A DNA stretch of 64,000 nt, taken from contig OX393549.1 of the NCBI GenBank assembly GCA_947650365.1, positions 22,935,847-22,999,846 of the forward strand, given 5' to 3'. The stretch is from Chamaelirium japonicum (Eukaryota; Streptophyta; Magnoliopsida; Liliales; Melanthiaceae). Shown here one piece after another: positions 22,400 through 33,150 of the stretch. A model generated the notes under the pieces. The model saw nothing but the letters and a program-made list of their open reading frames with translations. It did not search any database and was not told where the DNA came from. The number at the start of each line of letters is the position of its first letter. Position 1 is the stretch's first letter. The translations under genes were made by a program, and so were the position numbers.

Positions 22400-22573
22400 T
22401 GCCATCGGAACATCTTCGTGGAGCAGAAATTCCTACGAGAGTGCGGCTAGGTGGGGCGCCAACGCCCGGGACCAACGACTCGACCAGATGGTGACCCAAT
22501 AGCACTCAAAGCATCATCTACAGGAAATTATCACGAAGAAGGTCCAGATGGGCAATGTAATTCCATTATTGAG
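22400..22573 (+). pseudogene. GNA1-like acetyltransferase relic, copy 1
   Basis: Recognisable pieces are IFVEQKFLRECG (before a TAG) and, near the end, KKVQM with the following GAGATCAAA 3' flank. The middle aligns at DNA level with copy 2 (ACGACCAGA.GGTG.CCAATA) but is shortened, with the conserved acetyl-CoA segment lost. A functional GNA1 acetylates glucosamine-6-phosphate in UDP-GlcNAc synthesis. This copy cannot do so. It lies tail to tail with copy 2, and the shared sequence continues into the 3' flank (to about 22625). Confidence 0.7.
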
Positions 22574-22625
22574 ATCAAACTGATCTAGAAATTCTAGGGT
22601 TTCTTCCTCATATACTGCTTCTCTC

Positions 22626-22984
22626 CACCTTACAGAAATTGATTAATTAGTGTTCAATTTGTGCTTCCTTCTATATATGTTTGGCTATCCCAAATGTTTT
22701 TTGTCCATAAACAAGTGTGTTTATCAAGAAAAACATCCCTCCATTCTATAGCCTTGGCTTTGATAACAAAATTGGTATTTAAATCAAGATATCTAGTACT
22801 GCTGATTGGCAAATAAAATTATCATTTCTTAAATTTCCTTCTCGCCTAATGTACACTTTTTGTTCACTGATTTACCCACATAATGTTAGCCAAAATAAGA
22901 ATTATTAAGCAAAACTACCTACCACTAATAGAAAAATGCTATGGAAATTGAATAAAACAAAAATTGGATAAAAAAACATTCAGT
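22626..22984. other. spacer between the two GNA1-like relics
   Basis: AT-rich, no ORF or repeat recognised. Confidence 0.3.
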
Positions 22985-23053
22985 ATAGCCAAAAATACAT
23001 AAGTTATGTAGAGAGAAGCACCATACCATAGAATTTTCAGATCAAATCTGATC

Positions 23054-23466
23054 TCAATCGTGAAAGTACATTACCATCTGGACGTTCTTCTCGACTCGTA
23101 GAATCCCCTTCGATCGTGCACGCAGTCGAGAATCACCTTGTAGCAGCCGACAGCCCAGGCGTGCTTAGAGAGGTATTGAACCACCTTCTGGTCGTGTTGC
23201 CGACCCCAGGCACCGGCGTCCACCACAACATCCTCAATATGCCCCACCTTACCGCAGCCTCACAGGAACTTCCGTTCCACAAAGACGCTCTCTGTGACGA
23301 CGATCTGACAAGATCGGCCGCCCTCGAATATGATGTGGTTATCACCAAGGAAGGCGAGATAGGCAAATCGGCGTCTGAAATCATCGTCTGAGATAGAAGG
23401 GCAGGAGCTGAGCAGGGAGAGGAGCCCAACGAATCCCTTAACCTTGTTCGAGATCTCGAGCCTCCT
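23054..23466 (-). pseudogene. GNA1-like acetyltransferase (GNAT) pseudogene, copy 2
   Basis: The minus strand encodes RRLEISNKVKGFVGLL, SVFVERKFL, an in-frame TGA, then GCGKVGHIEDVVVDA, KHAWAVGCYKVILDC and FYES, and after a frameshift NVQMVMYF and a stop. This is the order of plant glucosamine-6-phosphate N-acetyltransferase: beta strands, the GKVGHIEDVVVD core, the GCYKVILDC strand and the FYEK motif. The acetyl-CoA loop (normally R-G-x-x-L-G) reads WGRQHD, so it is altered. A TGA, an indel near the end and the missing N-terminus (a foldback element starts at 23467) mark it as dead. Intronless in the visible part, possibly a retrocopy, but plant GNA1 is itself short and often intron-poor. 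Confidence 0.8.
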
Positions 23467-24121
23467 AAGAGGATCTCCAACCATAGCCCTTATTTTGCTA
23501 TTACGAAATAGAAATATTCTAAGAATATTCCTATTTAGAGACACTCCATTTTGATTAGTCTCCAACCATGACCTCCATTTAGAGACCCTCCATTTTATAA
23601 ACCCTTCATATATATTTTTTGACATGTTGATTGTTACATTTAATGTATACAAATTTTAAAGAACATTTTCAAAATTAATGGAAATGAATAATCAAATAGC
23701 AGCCTTACCATTTTGACTTGAATCTCGACAAATATAACGGCCAAATCCCCTCTGCATTTATACAGGGGGTTAGAGCATCCCAACCGTCTGTCATTTTGCA
23801 ACAAATGACAAACGGGCTCCTCCAACCGCATGCTATAAGCCCCTGCATAAATGCAAGGAGGGTTTGGCCGGCATATTTGCCGAGATTCAAATCAAAATAA
23901 CAAGATAGCTATTTGACTATTCTTTTTCATTAATTCTAAAAAAACCCTCTAAAATTTGTATACATTAAATGTAATGACCAACATATCCAAAAATGAATGA
24001 CTAATTAAAATAAAGGCCATGGTTGGAGGGTAAACAAAATGGAGGGCCTCCAAATAAAAATATTCTTAGAATATTCTCATTTGGCAATGGCAAAATAGGG
24101 GTCATGGTTAGAGATGCTCTT
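23467..24121. mobile_element. long foldback element with AAGAGSATCTCYAACC ends
   Basis: Arms of roughly 300 bp are inverse of each other: ends AAGAGGATCTCCAACC and (inverse) AAGAGCATCTCTAACC, then TATTTTGC, ATATTCTAAGAATATT, CCTCCATTTTG, TTACATTTAATGTATACAAATTTTA, and TTTGAATCTCGRCAAATAT. The centre (about 23773-23842) contains a second smaller hairpin (AACCGTCTGTCATTTTG... AACCGCATGC). That small unit recurs in inverse orientation just outside the right end (24121-24195). Likely Mutator-like; TSD not readable. Confidence 0.7.
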
Positions 24122-24195
24122 ATAGCATGCGGTTGGAAGAGCCCGTCTGCCATTTATGACAAAATAGAGACGGTTAGAGATACTCTAATGGGGAG

Positions 24196-25366
24196 GAGGG
24201 CTTCTTGTACTGCTTCTCTACCAGCTCAGCTCCTGCCATCCTATCTCGTTTTGAGGGATAAAATTCAAAAATTAAAGACAGAGGGGTATTTTTTTAATTA
24301 CCCAAATTAAGTGAGGGGTAAGGTAAAAAAAAATCTAGAATACAAGCGCATCAGAGACTCTCTCTCTCTCCCTCTCTCTCTCTCTCTGGAAGAGCCAAAA
24401 TCAATCAAAGTTTAGAAAATAATATGAAAGGAAAGAAGAAAAAAAAAAAAGGCTCAGATACTGATTCGAAGATTTAAACATTCAATCTTTGATTCAGAGT
24501 TTGATGGTATCTTTCGATGGTCATCACAGCCAAAATATGACAAAATCATACCTTGGAGAAAAAAGAAAAAAGAAAATCAACGAAAATCCCAAAAAAAGAA
24601 TAAGGCCTCAGAAATTACATGTGAAAGAGTTCTTCAGAGATTGGGTGGATACCGAATCTCAGATGGTACGGACAATATTAACATCATAGGCCACACAGCA
24701 CAGATTTATAAGGAGGGAGGATGACTTTGAAAATAAAATTCATAACGAGGTGTCCTAGCAAAATTCACTCTCACCCAATCAGTAATTCACGATCGAGAAG
24801 TCTGGCCGCCACCGCGCTGGGTTGGATGGAGGAGATGGAGATGGCCAATAGGGACTTCTATATATAAAGAAAATCGGGAGGAGATGAGAAGCCCTAGATC
24901 TCAACTCAAATGACATAACTGCCCTCGTATTGGGTAAATACCGTGCATCGTGGATTCACGACCAAACGGGCTGAGCTGGGCTGGGCTGGGCTGGGCTTGG
25001 CTAGGTTTATCCGGGAATTAGGTTAGTTCAAATGGACTGGACCTTGCGTGCATGTTTAAGGCCTGTTTTGTTGAGTGGAGTGGCAATCAGCGACTACTTA
25101 GTGTACATAAAACCCATGGATTTGAAAAGCGTGAGTTGCAATTCATGCACTTTGAAATGTATGACTTGTAACTGCCATGTAGTTGCAACTCATATTATTT
25201 GGTTTATATGACTTAGGTCGTTGCAGCGAATGATGTGTCTTAGGCCCTTGTTGTTCCAAAATCGAAGCTTTGGAGATTTTTTCTCTTTTTTGTTAATGTG
25301 TCTTAGGTCCTTGCAGCGAATGATGCGCTGGTTAAAAAACAGATAACATTTCGGTTTAGTAAAAAG
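24196..25366. other. intergenic with duplicated segment copy 2
   Basis: 24342-24470 repeats 22203-22340. A (GGGCT)-type run lies at 24966-25001. The ORF at 24489-24689 has no recognisable motif. Confidence 0.4.
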
Positions 25367-25624
25367 TAGGGGTGGGACTTGGGCAGGACTGACCCGAACC
25401 CGACCCACCCAACCCGAACAATGGACAAACATGGGAAAAGTTGGTTAAAAACTTGGACGAGTTTGGAGAAAAAAAAGATCAACTCGATTTCAAATTGAAC
25501 GGGTTTGGATATCATCTTTTCCAACCCGAGGAACTTCAAGAACCCAAGTATGCGAGTACAGTGGCATACAAGCTTGTAGGACTACTGTTGTTGATCCATC
25601 ACCACAACCATTTGATGGATGTTT

Positions 25625-25719
<95 letters not shown>

Positions 25720-26014
25720 GTTGGCTGATTTTATTTTTGTAGTGATGGCAATTGTTGGTTAATAGAATAATTTACTCTCCTTTTTTCTAGTTTTGATTTT
25801 AAGAGATCAAGCATTTCTATTTATTGTGATCAAATTAAATCCGACCAACCCACCCATTTTTTTAGCAAATTGGGCAACCTGAGCAACCAGACATGTACAA
25901 GCACGAGTTGCGCTTCCATAGGTTCCCCGGGTTCCACGGGTAAAACGGGTTGAGAAGTGTGTAAGTCGGGTAGGCCATGGGCAGACCCTTCAACCCGCCC
26001 AAGTTCAACCTCTA
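25367..26014. mobile_element. hAT-like non-autonomous element, copy B
   Basis: Same family as 21369-21885: TAGGGGTGGGACTTGGGC at the left, CAACCCGCCC..CCTCTA at the right, and shared inner strips (GGTTAAAAACTTGGACG, CATGGGCAGACCCTTC). Flanks GTAAAAAG and ATAAAAAC agree at 6 of 8. A (GA)n run of about 92 bp (25626-25717) is embedded. Confidence 0.7.
25626..25717. repeat. (GA)n microsatellite
   Basis: About 46 GA units inside the hAT-like copy B. The 95-codon Glu/Arg ORF across it is an artefact. Confidence 0.98.
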
Positions 26015-26022
26015 ATAAAAAC

Positions 26023-26705
26023 CCCACCATAACTAATTTATTTTAAATACATGTTTTACCTCTATATGCGGCTGTATAGCGAAAGCATATAGAAACTGGA
26101 TGTTTGACACAAATCATTATAGCAATTGTTATTGTTTGCGTTGCAATTTGTTACTCATTGCTACAGTGACATCAATGTAGCATCTTTTTTTTTTTTATTA
26201 TAAATATCGCTATTAAAAAAAATTGTGCAAAATAATAACAATCTATGCCAATACTTTTTGCTGCAGTGAAATCACAATAGCATTTTTTTTGATAAATCTT
26301 ACTTTTAAAAATTTTGCTACAGTGAAATTAGTATAGCAAAAGGTAATTATTTGTAAAAATATTTTTACTTTTTGCTATAGTGATTCAAAACAACAAATCT
26401 GCATAATACTGTAGCAAATAGGATATGGGTATTTTTATCATTTGAATGGTTTGAAAAAATAGAACCGATGATGGGAGGGACTTGATGTAAAAAGATATTT
26501 CACAGGGGGCTTGATGCAAAACTGATATATTGTCAATCCTTTGACTTTAAATGATTTTTTTAGAAGAACTTCAGACTGAGTGCCAATTTTTTTAATATTA
26601 TTATGAGCTCCAAGAATCCCACAATAAAATCGGGCCCAAATAGGGCCTAGGTGGTGATGATTGATATAATACAAGAATAATGGGATTGATATTACATTCA
26701 CGTTC
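26023..26705. repeat. GCTACAGTGA / ATAGCA imperfect repeats
   Basis: Four loose copies of TTGCTACAGTGANATCANNATAGCA occur between about 26155 and 26400 in an AT-rich setting. The ORF at 26438-26725 (-) has no recognisable motif. Confidence 0.45.
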
Positions 26706-26713
26706 TTAATTAT

Positions 26714-27171
26714 TCGGGGTGGCAATGGGTCGTGTCGGGTTGGGTTCGTGCCATGACTAGTTTCGGGTCGTGTCTAAAACTCCTAGATCCGGATCCGACC
26801 TGTTTAACTAATCGTGTCAGATCCTAAACCCGTACCCGACCCGTTTATAAATGGGTAGACCTGTTTACCAGACGGATCTATTCAGTTGACCCGATCCGAC
26901 CCAGTCCGACTCGACCCGACCTGACCCGATAGACCCGCTGGTACAATATATTACAGTATCGGATTGCGGGTAGACCCGACCCGTTGAGTTTTAAACGGGT
27001 CTTCCCGGGTCTACCGTGTCCAGACCCTAAACGGCTAAACCCGGACCCGACCCGTTTATTAAACGGGTCTATCGTGTCGATCTGTTTACAACCCGAACCC
27101 GTTTAGCCCTGACCCAGACCCGCTAACTTCTTGTCCGATCTGCCGTGTCGGGTCCAAAATTGCCAGCCCTA
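26714..27171. mobile_element. hAT-like non-autonomous element, ACCCGACCCG-rich
   Basis: Left end TCGGGGTGGCAAT, right end (inverse) TAGGGCTGGCAAT. Flanks TTAATTAT (26706-26713) and ATAATTAT (27172-27179) agree at 7 of 8. Interior is dense in GACCCGACCCG words. The left end of a relative (GGGGTGGCAATGGGCCGTGTCGG) occurs at 63003 without a partner. Confidence 0.75.
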
Positions 27172-27179
27172 ATAATTAT

Positions 27180-28300
27180 CATCCAATTCTCATCAATCAA
27201 GATGGAATGGACGGCCGAAAGAAAGATTGGCAAGAATTTTACAATCTTGAGCCAGATATCGAACCCCTAAGATTGGGGCGTGATTAGAGTCGCAACCGTA
27301 ATATTCGAGATTTAGAGTTCCGATGCACGGCATTTTGGATCAACGGCCCGATCAAACTCCACACATGGGTGATGGAACTCCACACATTGATTAGAGTCGC
27401 AACCGTACTTCTAATTTTTCAGTAGTTCAATAAAAATTAAGTTTTAACCATCTAATCAACTTAAACGAATTATAATAACTCAAATATACTTGAAATAAGG
27501 ACATGGGACTTCAGAGCAGATTATTTCGACATCAAGATTATACGTTTACCAGCACTTTTTTTTCTTCATTAAATCTGAAAATATTTTTCTTTATCTATTG
27601 CGTTTTTAGATTTTTAAAAAATAGAAAACAAGTTTGGTAATTACAATCCGTTGCATGTTTTAAAAACAGAAAAAAAAAAATAAGTTCAAAAAACTAGCTT
27701 GATAACTACATAACAATTTATAAAAATTTCTATCAAGATTATTAACAAACTAAAGAAAATTAAAAACTTATATAATTGATAGTTTCAACCACAAAATTAT
27801 TGGATTAACATGAATATTAATCTACCAGTAAAGAGTCAAAATGTCACACCATAAATATCCGAATTTAGATATAATAATATTCAAATCCAAACCGACTATG
27901 AGTGATTTGTTGCCCACATTTCCCATGTTACCATAGAGAAATAATATAGAGTAGAAAAAAAACATTATCAGAGAGAAAATATTATAGAGATAATGTTATA
28001 GAAAAAGAATGTTGTAGGAGGAGAATAGTATAAGGAAATATTTTCTCGTACCACGACATTCTCTTTTTGCAATATTTTCTCACGATAATATATTCGCTCC
28101 TACGACATTTTCTCTATATATAAATGATAATTTTTTCTTTACCACATTCTCTCTCTATAATATTTCCTAACATTTTTTTTCTTAATCAAATTCTTTCTGT
28201 ATAATATTCTCTCCAACTTCTCGCTCTACAATATTTTTTGGGTTAACGTGTGAAAAGTCCCTAACAATATATCCATCCCATGAACATGATACCTTAAAGG
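27180..28300. repeat. AT-rich region with foldback CTCTAYAAYATT tract
   Basis: 27940-28030 carries the theme in minus orientation (TTATAGAGATAATG, GAATGTTGTAGGAG) and 28040-28235 in plus orientation (ACATTCTCT, CTCCTACGACATTTTCTC), so the block folds back on itself. The left part (27180-27930) holds no gene. Confidence 0.55.
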
Positions 28301-28354
28301 TCCTTGCCTTTTTTTGGTAATCTTGAAACTACGCCCGGTTTAGCCTCCCATCTC

Positions 28355-28475
28355 TCCCGAGCAGCTCCGGCAGCGATGGTTACAGCAGAGTCGGCAGGAG
28401 CAACGACGAGCACCTCCGGCAGCGATGGTTGCAGCAGAGTCGGCGGGAGCAACGACGAGCAGCTCCGGCAGTGGC
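28355..28475 (+). repeat. about 51 bp tandem repeat, 2.3 copies
   Basis: The unit CTCCGGCAGCGATGGTT, CAGCAGAGTCGGC, GGGAGCAACGACGAGCA repeats in frame with a 78-codon ORF (28304-28540), which has no recognised domain. Confidence 0.8.
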
Positions 28476-28565
28476 GGCGAGTAGCTCTAGCATCGGTGGC
28501 GTTAGGTTCAAGGCAACGTGCAGCTCCGGCCTATGTCTGAGGTTCATCCCATAGCCTGTAGATCT

Positions 28566-29420
28566 TAGGGCATGTTTGGATTCAAAAAGTTGCGGTAAAG
28601 TAAATGGTATGAGATTTACTAGTAGCCAAAAAGTTTTTATCTGGAAAAGCCAAGTAAAAGGTTTGATTTACTAGTAACAGGCTCTGTTGACCCATGCCAC
28701 CTTCAGCAATTGCACAATCGAGAGAGCATCCCCGATAGATTCGACTCTTCTCCACAAATGATCCCGGTTTCAATAGCCAAGATCGATGGGCCATGGGATG
28801 AGCTGTAGGGGGTTGCCACCACCACCGGCCGCCACCCACAACTTGTCATCGCCACCTCGCTGCACCACCAGCCGTTGTGCACAGCCATCACCGGCCACCA
28901 CCCTTATCGGCAATCGTCCTGCCATCCACCACTCGCCGCCAGCTACCACCCCCCACTGCCCGCCACACTTGTCGCCCACCACCACCCGTCATGCATCGTT
29001 GTTGTCGACCACCACCCACGACGGCTGCCGCCCTGCCATCCACCATCGGCCATTGGCCACCACCACCCACCACCGGCCACCATGCACCGCCATAGCTAGT
29101 CACCACCCATGTTGGTCACCGCTTCGCCGTCCACCAACCGCCACCGGCCATCAACATGTAGTGGCCGACAAGGTGGCGACATGCGAGCGATGGTCGAGGG
29201 GGTGGTGGACGGCGACGGCTGATAAGCAACCGATAGATTTACATTCAGGTTTACTTTACTAGTTAATTCAAACAGATGTTCAGAAGTATTGGTTTACTAT
29301 ACAGGTCAATACAAACAATAAGAAGGAAATCAGATTTACTAGTCGCTTTGGGAGATTTACTAGCCCACATCCGATTTACTAGCCTTTACTTTGCGGGTTC
29401 AAAAAACAAATAGGCCCTTA
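28566..29420. mobile_element. inverted-repeat element enclosing GC-rich sequence
   Basis: The left end TAGGGCATGTTTGGATTC, then a TTGCGGTAAAGTAAA strip and GATTTACTAG, is mirrored at the right by CTAGCCTTTACTTTGCGGGTTC and AATAGGCCCTTA. GATTTACTAG words recur on both sides as subterminal motifs. The middle (28780-29210) is CCACCACC/CCGCCA-rich, markedly more GC-rich than the ends. Multiple overlapping ORFs there look composition-driven. TSD not established. Confidence 0.55.
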
Positions 29421-31269
29421 AGGTTAGGATTAGGTTTAGGTTTGGTTCGGTGGCGGCGGCGAGTGGCTTCGATGACGACGTTCGGTGTTCGGTGGCTGCG
29501 AGCAGCTCCGATGGGTTCACTGGTTAGGTGGCAGGCTAAAGAAAATTTGAAATGCTATGGAGGGCATTTTCGTCCACATCATTTCAAAGTCCTTAGGCTA
29601 AACCGATCTCTTTGTCAAGGATGGCTCACTAAATCCCCATATTTTTTTTCTACAAAATTCTATCTACAATATTCTCTCTGTCGCATGCTCTATTACAAAT
29701 TTTCTCTTTTTCTATAATATTTTCTCTATATAACATTCAATCTAAACTTTTCTATCTTTACTATATTTTCTCTATAACTTTTCAACTACTATGACATTCT
29801 CTCTACAAAAATTCTCTCTATCCAACATTCTCTTCACAACTTTCTATATCTACAATATTTTCCCTCTCAGACATTCTCTGAACAATGTTCTCATTATAAC
29901 TTTTTCTATCTTTATACCGTTCTCTCTACAACATTTTCTCTATACGATCTCTCTACAACTTTTCTCTCTATACAATAGTCCTTTATAACTTCTCTTCGCT
30001 ACAATATTCTCCTTATATAATGTTCTCACTCCACTTCTCTTTGTCAATATTCTCATAGTACAACTAATCTCTATAAAATTCTCTCTATAATTTTTTGCTC
30101 TCTACGATGTTCTCTCTCCAACATTTCTCTCGGCCACTCCCTCTACAACATTCTCTTTGTATATTTTCTCTTTACAATATATTCTCTTTCTATAACATTC
30201 TATCTGCAACTTCTCTCGGTGATATTCTCTTTGTAACCAAAAGATAAATCTAACGTAAGACAATTCTACTTTTTGATCGAATTCAACTTAGAAAAATTAA
30301 AATTAAAATTTTCTTATTTATATTTTTCCAAAACCGGTAAAATTTTTACACACGAAGTACACTTTTTATGGAGAAACGAAGAGAATATCGAGGTTTCAAA
30401 ACTAGGCATGGAACCGATTGGACTCGGTTTCCTAAAGAATAGGCATCCATAAAAGTTTAAAGGTAGCAAAAACTTCCCGTCTACATTAGCGAGAAATGGC
30501 AATTTTAAGCGGCTCCAAGTTTTCGTACCGTCAAATGTATAGGAGAATATAACTTTAGTAGAGAAATTTCAACTCGTGAAATGGTAGTGGTAAATCTACG
30601 ATAAAATCTATGTTGGAACTACAATGGCTAAAGAGAGACTTCAAAATTATTCACCATATCATGTTAAATTTGTTACGCCACTTACACGATTTTATATAGG
30701 CCTCAAAGCTAAACAAAAAGTGGGAACTCTAGACTTTGCCTATCCTAATAGACTAAAAATTTGCCTATCCTAAAATGATACAAAATGGGATCTCTAGACT
30801 TTTTTCTTTTCTAACATAATGCTCAAGAACTCACATCTAAATTGACAAATAATAACCCAAAAAATACAATGAAAATCAAAACAACTATAATAAAGACTTT
30901 AAACTTAAGAATTACAAAGTACGGGAATAAAATAAAATTGTTATAAGTTAGGTAAGATTAGATCACCAGATCAAGGGGAAGAAAGAGGAGGGGAGGAAGG
31001 CTCACCGGAGGTGGAGCAGAAAAACTTCAACTATAGAAAAAATCATAATTTACAGGACCTTTGGTTCCTGAAGAAGAAAAACCACTAGCTTCTTGAATTT
31101 AGGTAAGCGTGTGGGTTGCTCATCTAAATGAACCAATAATCACCATCCATCAATGCCACATCCATGGAAAATCATCATATGCAATGTTTCTATGTATGTG
31201 CTAGTTTATGATGATCAGCTTTCTGTGTTTCCTTTGCAGCCATCTGAAAATAATGTAGGTGATCTTTCA
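29421..31269. other. intergenic with CTCTAYAAYATT tract, 3' of PPR gene
   Basis: 29640-30235 is a roughly 600-bp tract of the theme TTCTCTCTACAACATT with irregular period, in + orientation. The rest is AT-rich without a recognised gene. The end next to 31270 would contain the PPR 3' UTR. Confidence 0.5.
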
Positions 31270-33150
31270 TTACCAGTAATCTTTACAAGAACAATGCCCC
31301 TCCTTGAACTGATGGAACCGACTACGGTTCCGTAACATTATCTCGCGGCCAACAATTTTCGAGATAATCTTCATGGCATCATGACAATCTCTACAAACTC
31401 GAAGGTTCTTCACAACGCGGATTGTGGTGCTCTCCTTAGTGCTGATGAGCCCAAATGCAACAGCCAACTTCTCACTGTGCATAGATAGAGCATCCTCCTT
31501 CTCTTCCTCGTCTATATTTTGAGTTACCAGGCTTGTGTTAGGGAAATACCCAGCCAGCCTCATTTTTAGCCGCAAGGCACTGATCATCGAGTAAATCTCA
31601 TCCGATCGTGGATGCAATTGGTCCCCAACAAAGAATTCATAGACCGTATTGTCTACCTCGATCCAACTGCAACCAGGCATCTTCACCACACGTTTCTCAC
31701 GCATCCTTAACCGGCACTTTGCTGCGTCCTCCAACCTGCCAATTGAAGCATACACATTTGCCAGATAAACGTAGCTGCCTGAGTGATTGGGATCCAACTC
31801 CAGGATGTGTTGGACTACACGTTCCCCACGACTGATGTCTCCATAGATCCGACAACCGCCTAGTAGAGCACCCCAGACAATAACATTGGGAGGTACTCGC
31901 ATCGAATTGATCAAGTCCTCAGCTTCACCAAGTCGCCCAGCACGGTTAAGAAGATCTACCATGCATCCATAGTGTTCAACCTTTGGAAGGATCTCAAACT
32001 CTTCGCTCATCAAATCAAAATATTCGAGCCCTGCATCCACAAGACCAGCATGGGTGCAAGCCGACAAGATGCCCATAAAAGTGATATCATTCGGTTTGAC
32101 TCCATGTTCTAGCATTTCATGGAAGCCGGCGATTGCTTCGTCGACATGGCTATGCATGGCCGAACCGGAGATAATTATGCTCCATGAGATGACATCTTTC
32201 TCGAGCATCATGTCAAACACCCTTCTGGACTCATCGATGCACCCGCACTTGGCATACATGTCCGAGAGAGCATTCCCCAGGAAGAGGCTCAACTCCATAG
32301 CCCTCCTCTTGATGAACCGATCGATCCATCTTCCTAAATCCAGAGCACCCAGGTGGGCGCAGGACGAGAGTACGCTCAAAAGGGTGACATCATTGGGCGG
32401 CACGCCACCTAACTGCAGCATCCTGCGAAAAAGCTCGATCGACTCAGAGAATTTTTTGTTCTGGGTGTACCCGGCGATCATGGCGTTCCAACAGACTACA
32501 TTCCTTTGTGGCATTTGATCGAAGAGCTCACGGGCGGAGACCACATCACCCAACCGGGCATGACCCACAATCATGGCGGACCATGAGACCAGGTTCCTCT
32601 CAGGCATTTGATCGAACACCTCCCTCGCGATGCCCACCTCGCCGCAAGAGGAATAGCCAGAGACCAATGTGTTCCAGGAGACAATGTCCCTCACGGGCAT
32701 CTCACCGAACAGCCGGCGTGCGTCGGCGGGGCGGCCGAACTTGAAATACATGTCGACGAGGGAGTTGCATACGAAGAGGTTGGAATCGATGCCGCGCTTG
32801 AGAAGGAAAGCGTGGGCCTTGTCGCCGTCGGGGGCAGCTAGGAGGCCGGTGCAGGCCTTGAGGACGGAAGTGAAGGTGAACTCGTCAGGGAGGGGGGAGC
32901 CAGCGAGGAGAAGGAGGTTGAAGTAGCGGAGTGTGAGGGGCCAGAGGCGGTTGCAGGCGAGGGCCTGCAGGAGGGAGTTCCAGGCAACGAGGTTGGGTGC
33001 GGGTAGAAGGGAGAAGACGAGGGCGGCGTGGCGGGGGTTGGAGAGGGCGGCGGGGGCGGAGATGAGCTTGACGGCGACGCGGTTGGGGTCGAGGGAGGGA
33101 GGAGGGGGGTCGGTGAGGAGGAGGGCGTGGACCTGGAGGATCTGCCGCAT
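31270..33150 (-). CDS. PLS-class pentatricopeptide repeat protein with E, E+ and DYW domains
   Basis: A 626-aa intronless ORF. About residues 50-420 are PPR motifs of alternating P, L and S type (for example NLVAWNSLL, DIVSWNTLVSGY, NLVSWSAMIVGHA, NVVCWNAMIAGYTQ). The E region begins near NVIVWGALLGGCR, followed by the PGCSWIEV box. The C-terminal DYW deaminase-like domain has HSEKLA, CRDCHDAMK and HCSCKDYW, giving the HxE and CxxC residues that bind catalytic zinc. Such proteins bind specific organelle RNAs and convert C to U. A mitochondrial or plastid location is expected from the family, though the N-terminus is short for a clear transit peptide. The start was chosen as the ATG opening the PPR frame; an upstream ATG 19 nt away is out of frame. 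RNA target unknown. Confidence 0.93.
   Translation of the reverse strand: MRQILQVHALLLTDPPPPSLDPNRVAVKLISAPAALSNPRHAALVFSLLPAPNLVAWNSLLQALACNRLWPLTLRYFNLLLLAGSPLPDEFTFTSVLKACTGLLAAPDGDKAHAFLLKRGIDSNLFVCNSLVDMYFKFGRPADARRLFGEMPVRDIVSWNTLVSGYSSCGEVGIAREVFDQMPERNLVSWSAMIVGHARLGDVVSARELFDQMPQRNVVCWNAMIAGYTQNKKFSESIELFRRMLQLGGVPPNDVTLLSVLSSCAHLGALDLGRWIDRFIKRRAMELSLFLGNALSDMYAKCGCIDESRRVFDMMLEKDVISWSIIISGSAMHSHVDEAIAGFHEMLEHGVKPNDITFMGILSACTHAGLVDAGLEYFDLMSEEFEILPKVEHYGCMVDLLNRAGRLGEAEDLINSMRVPPNVIVWGALLGGCRIYGDISRGERVVQHILELDPNHSGSYVYLANVYASIGRLEDAAKCRLRMREKRVVKMPGCSWIEVDNTVYEFFVGDQLHPRSDEIYSMISALRLKMRLAGYFPNTSLVTQNIDEEEKEDALSMHSEKLAVAFGLISTKESTTIRVVKNLRVCRDCHDAMKIISKIVGREIMLRNRSRFHQFKEGHCSCKDYW

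Noticed and set aside
28786-29262. Pro/His/Thr-rich 158-codon ORF
   Set aside because: Composition-driven by CCACC repeats; other frames and the opposite strand are open too; no domain is visible.
29421-29445. Telomere-like AGGTTTAGGTTTGG
   Set aside because: Only two to three imperfect units and not TTTAGGG; too short for an interstitial telomeric repeat.
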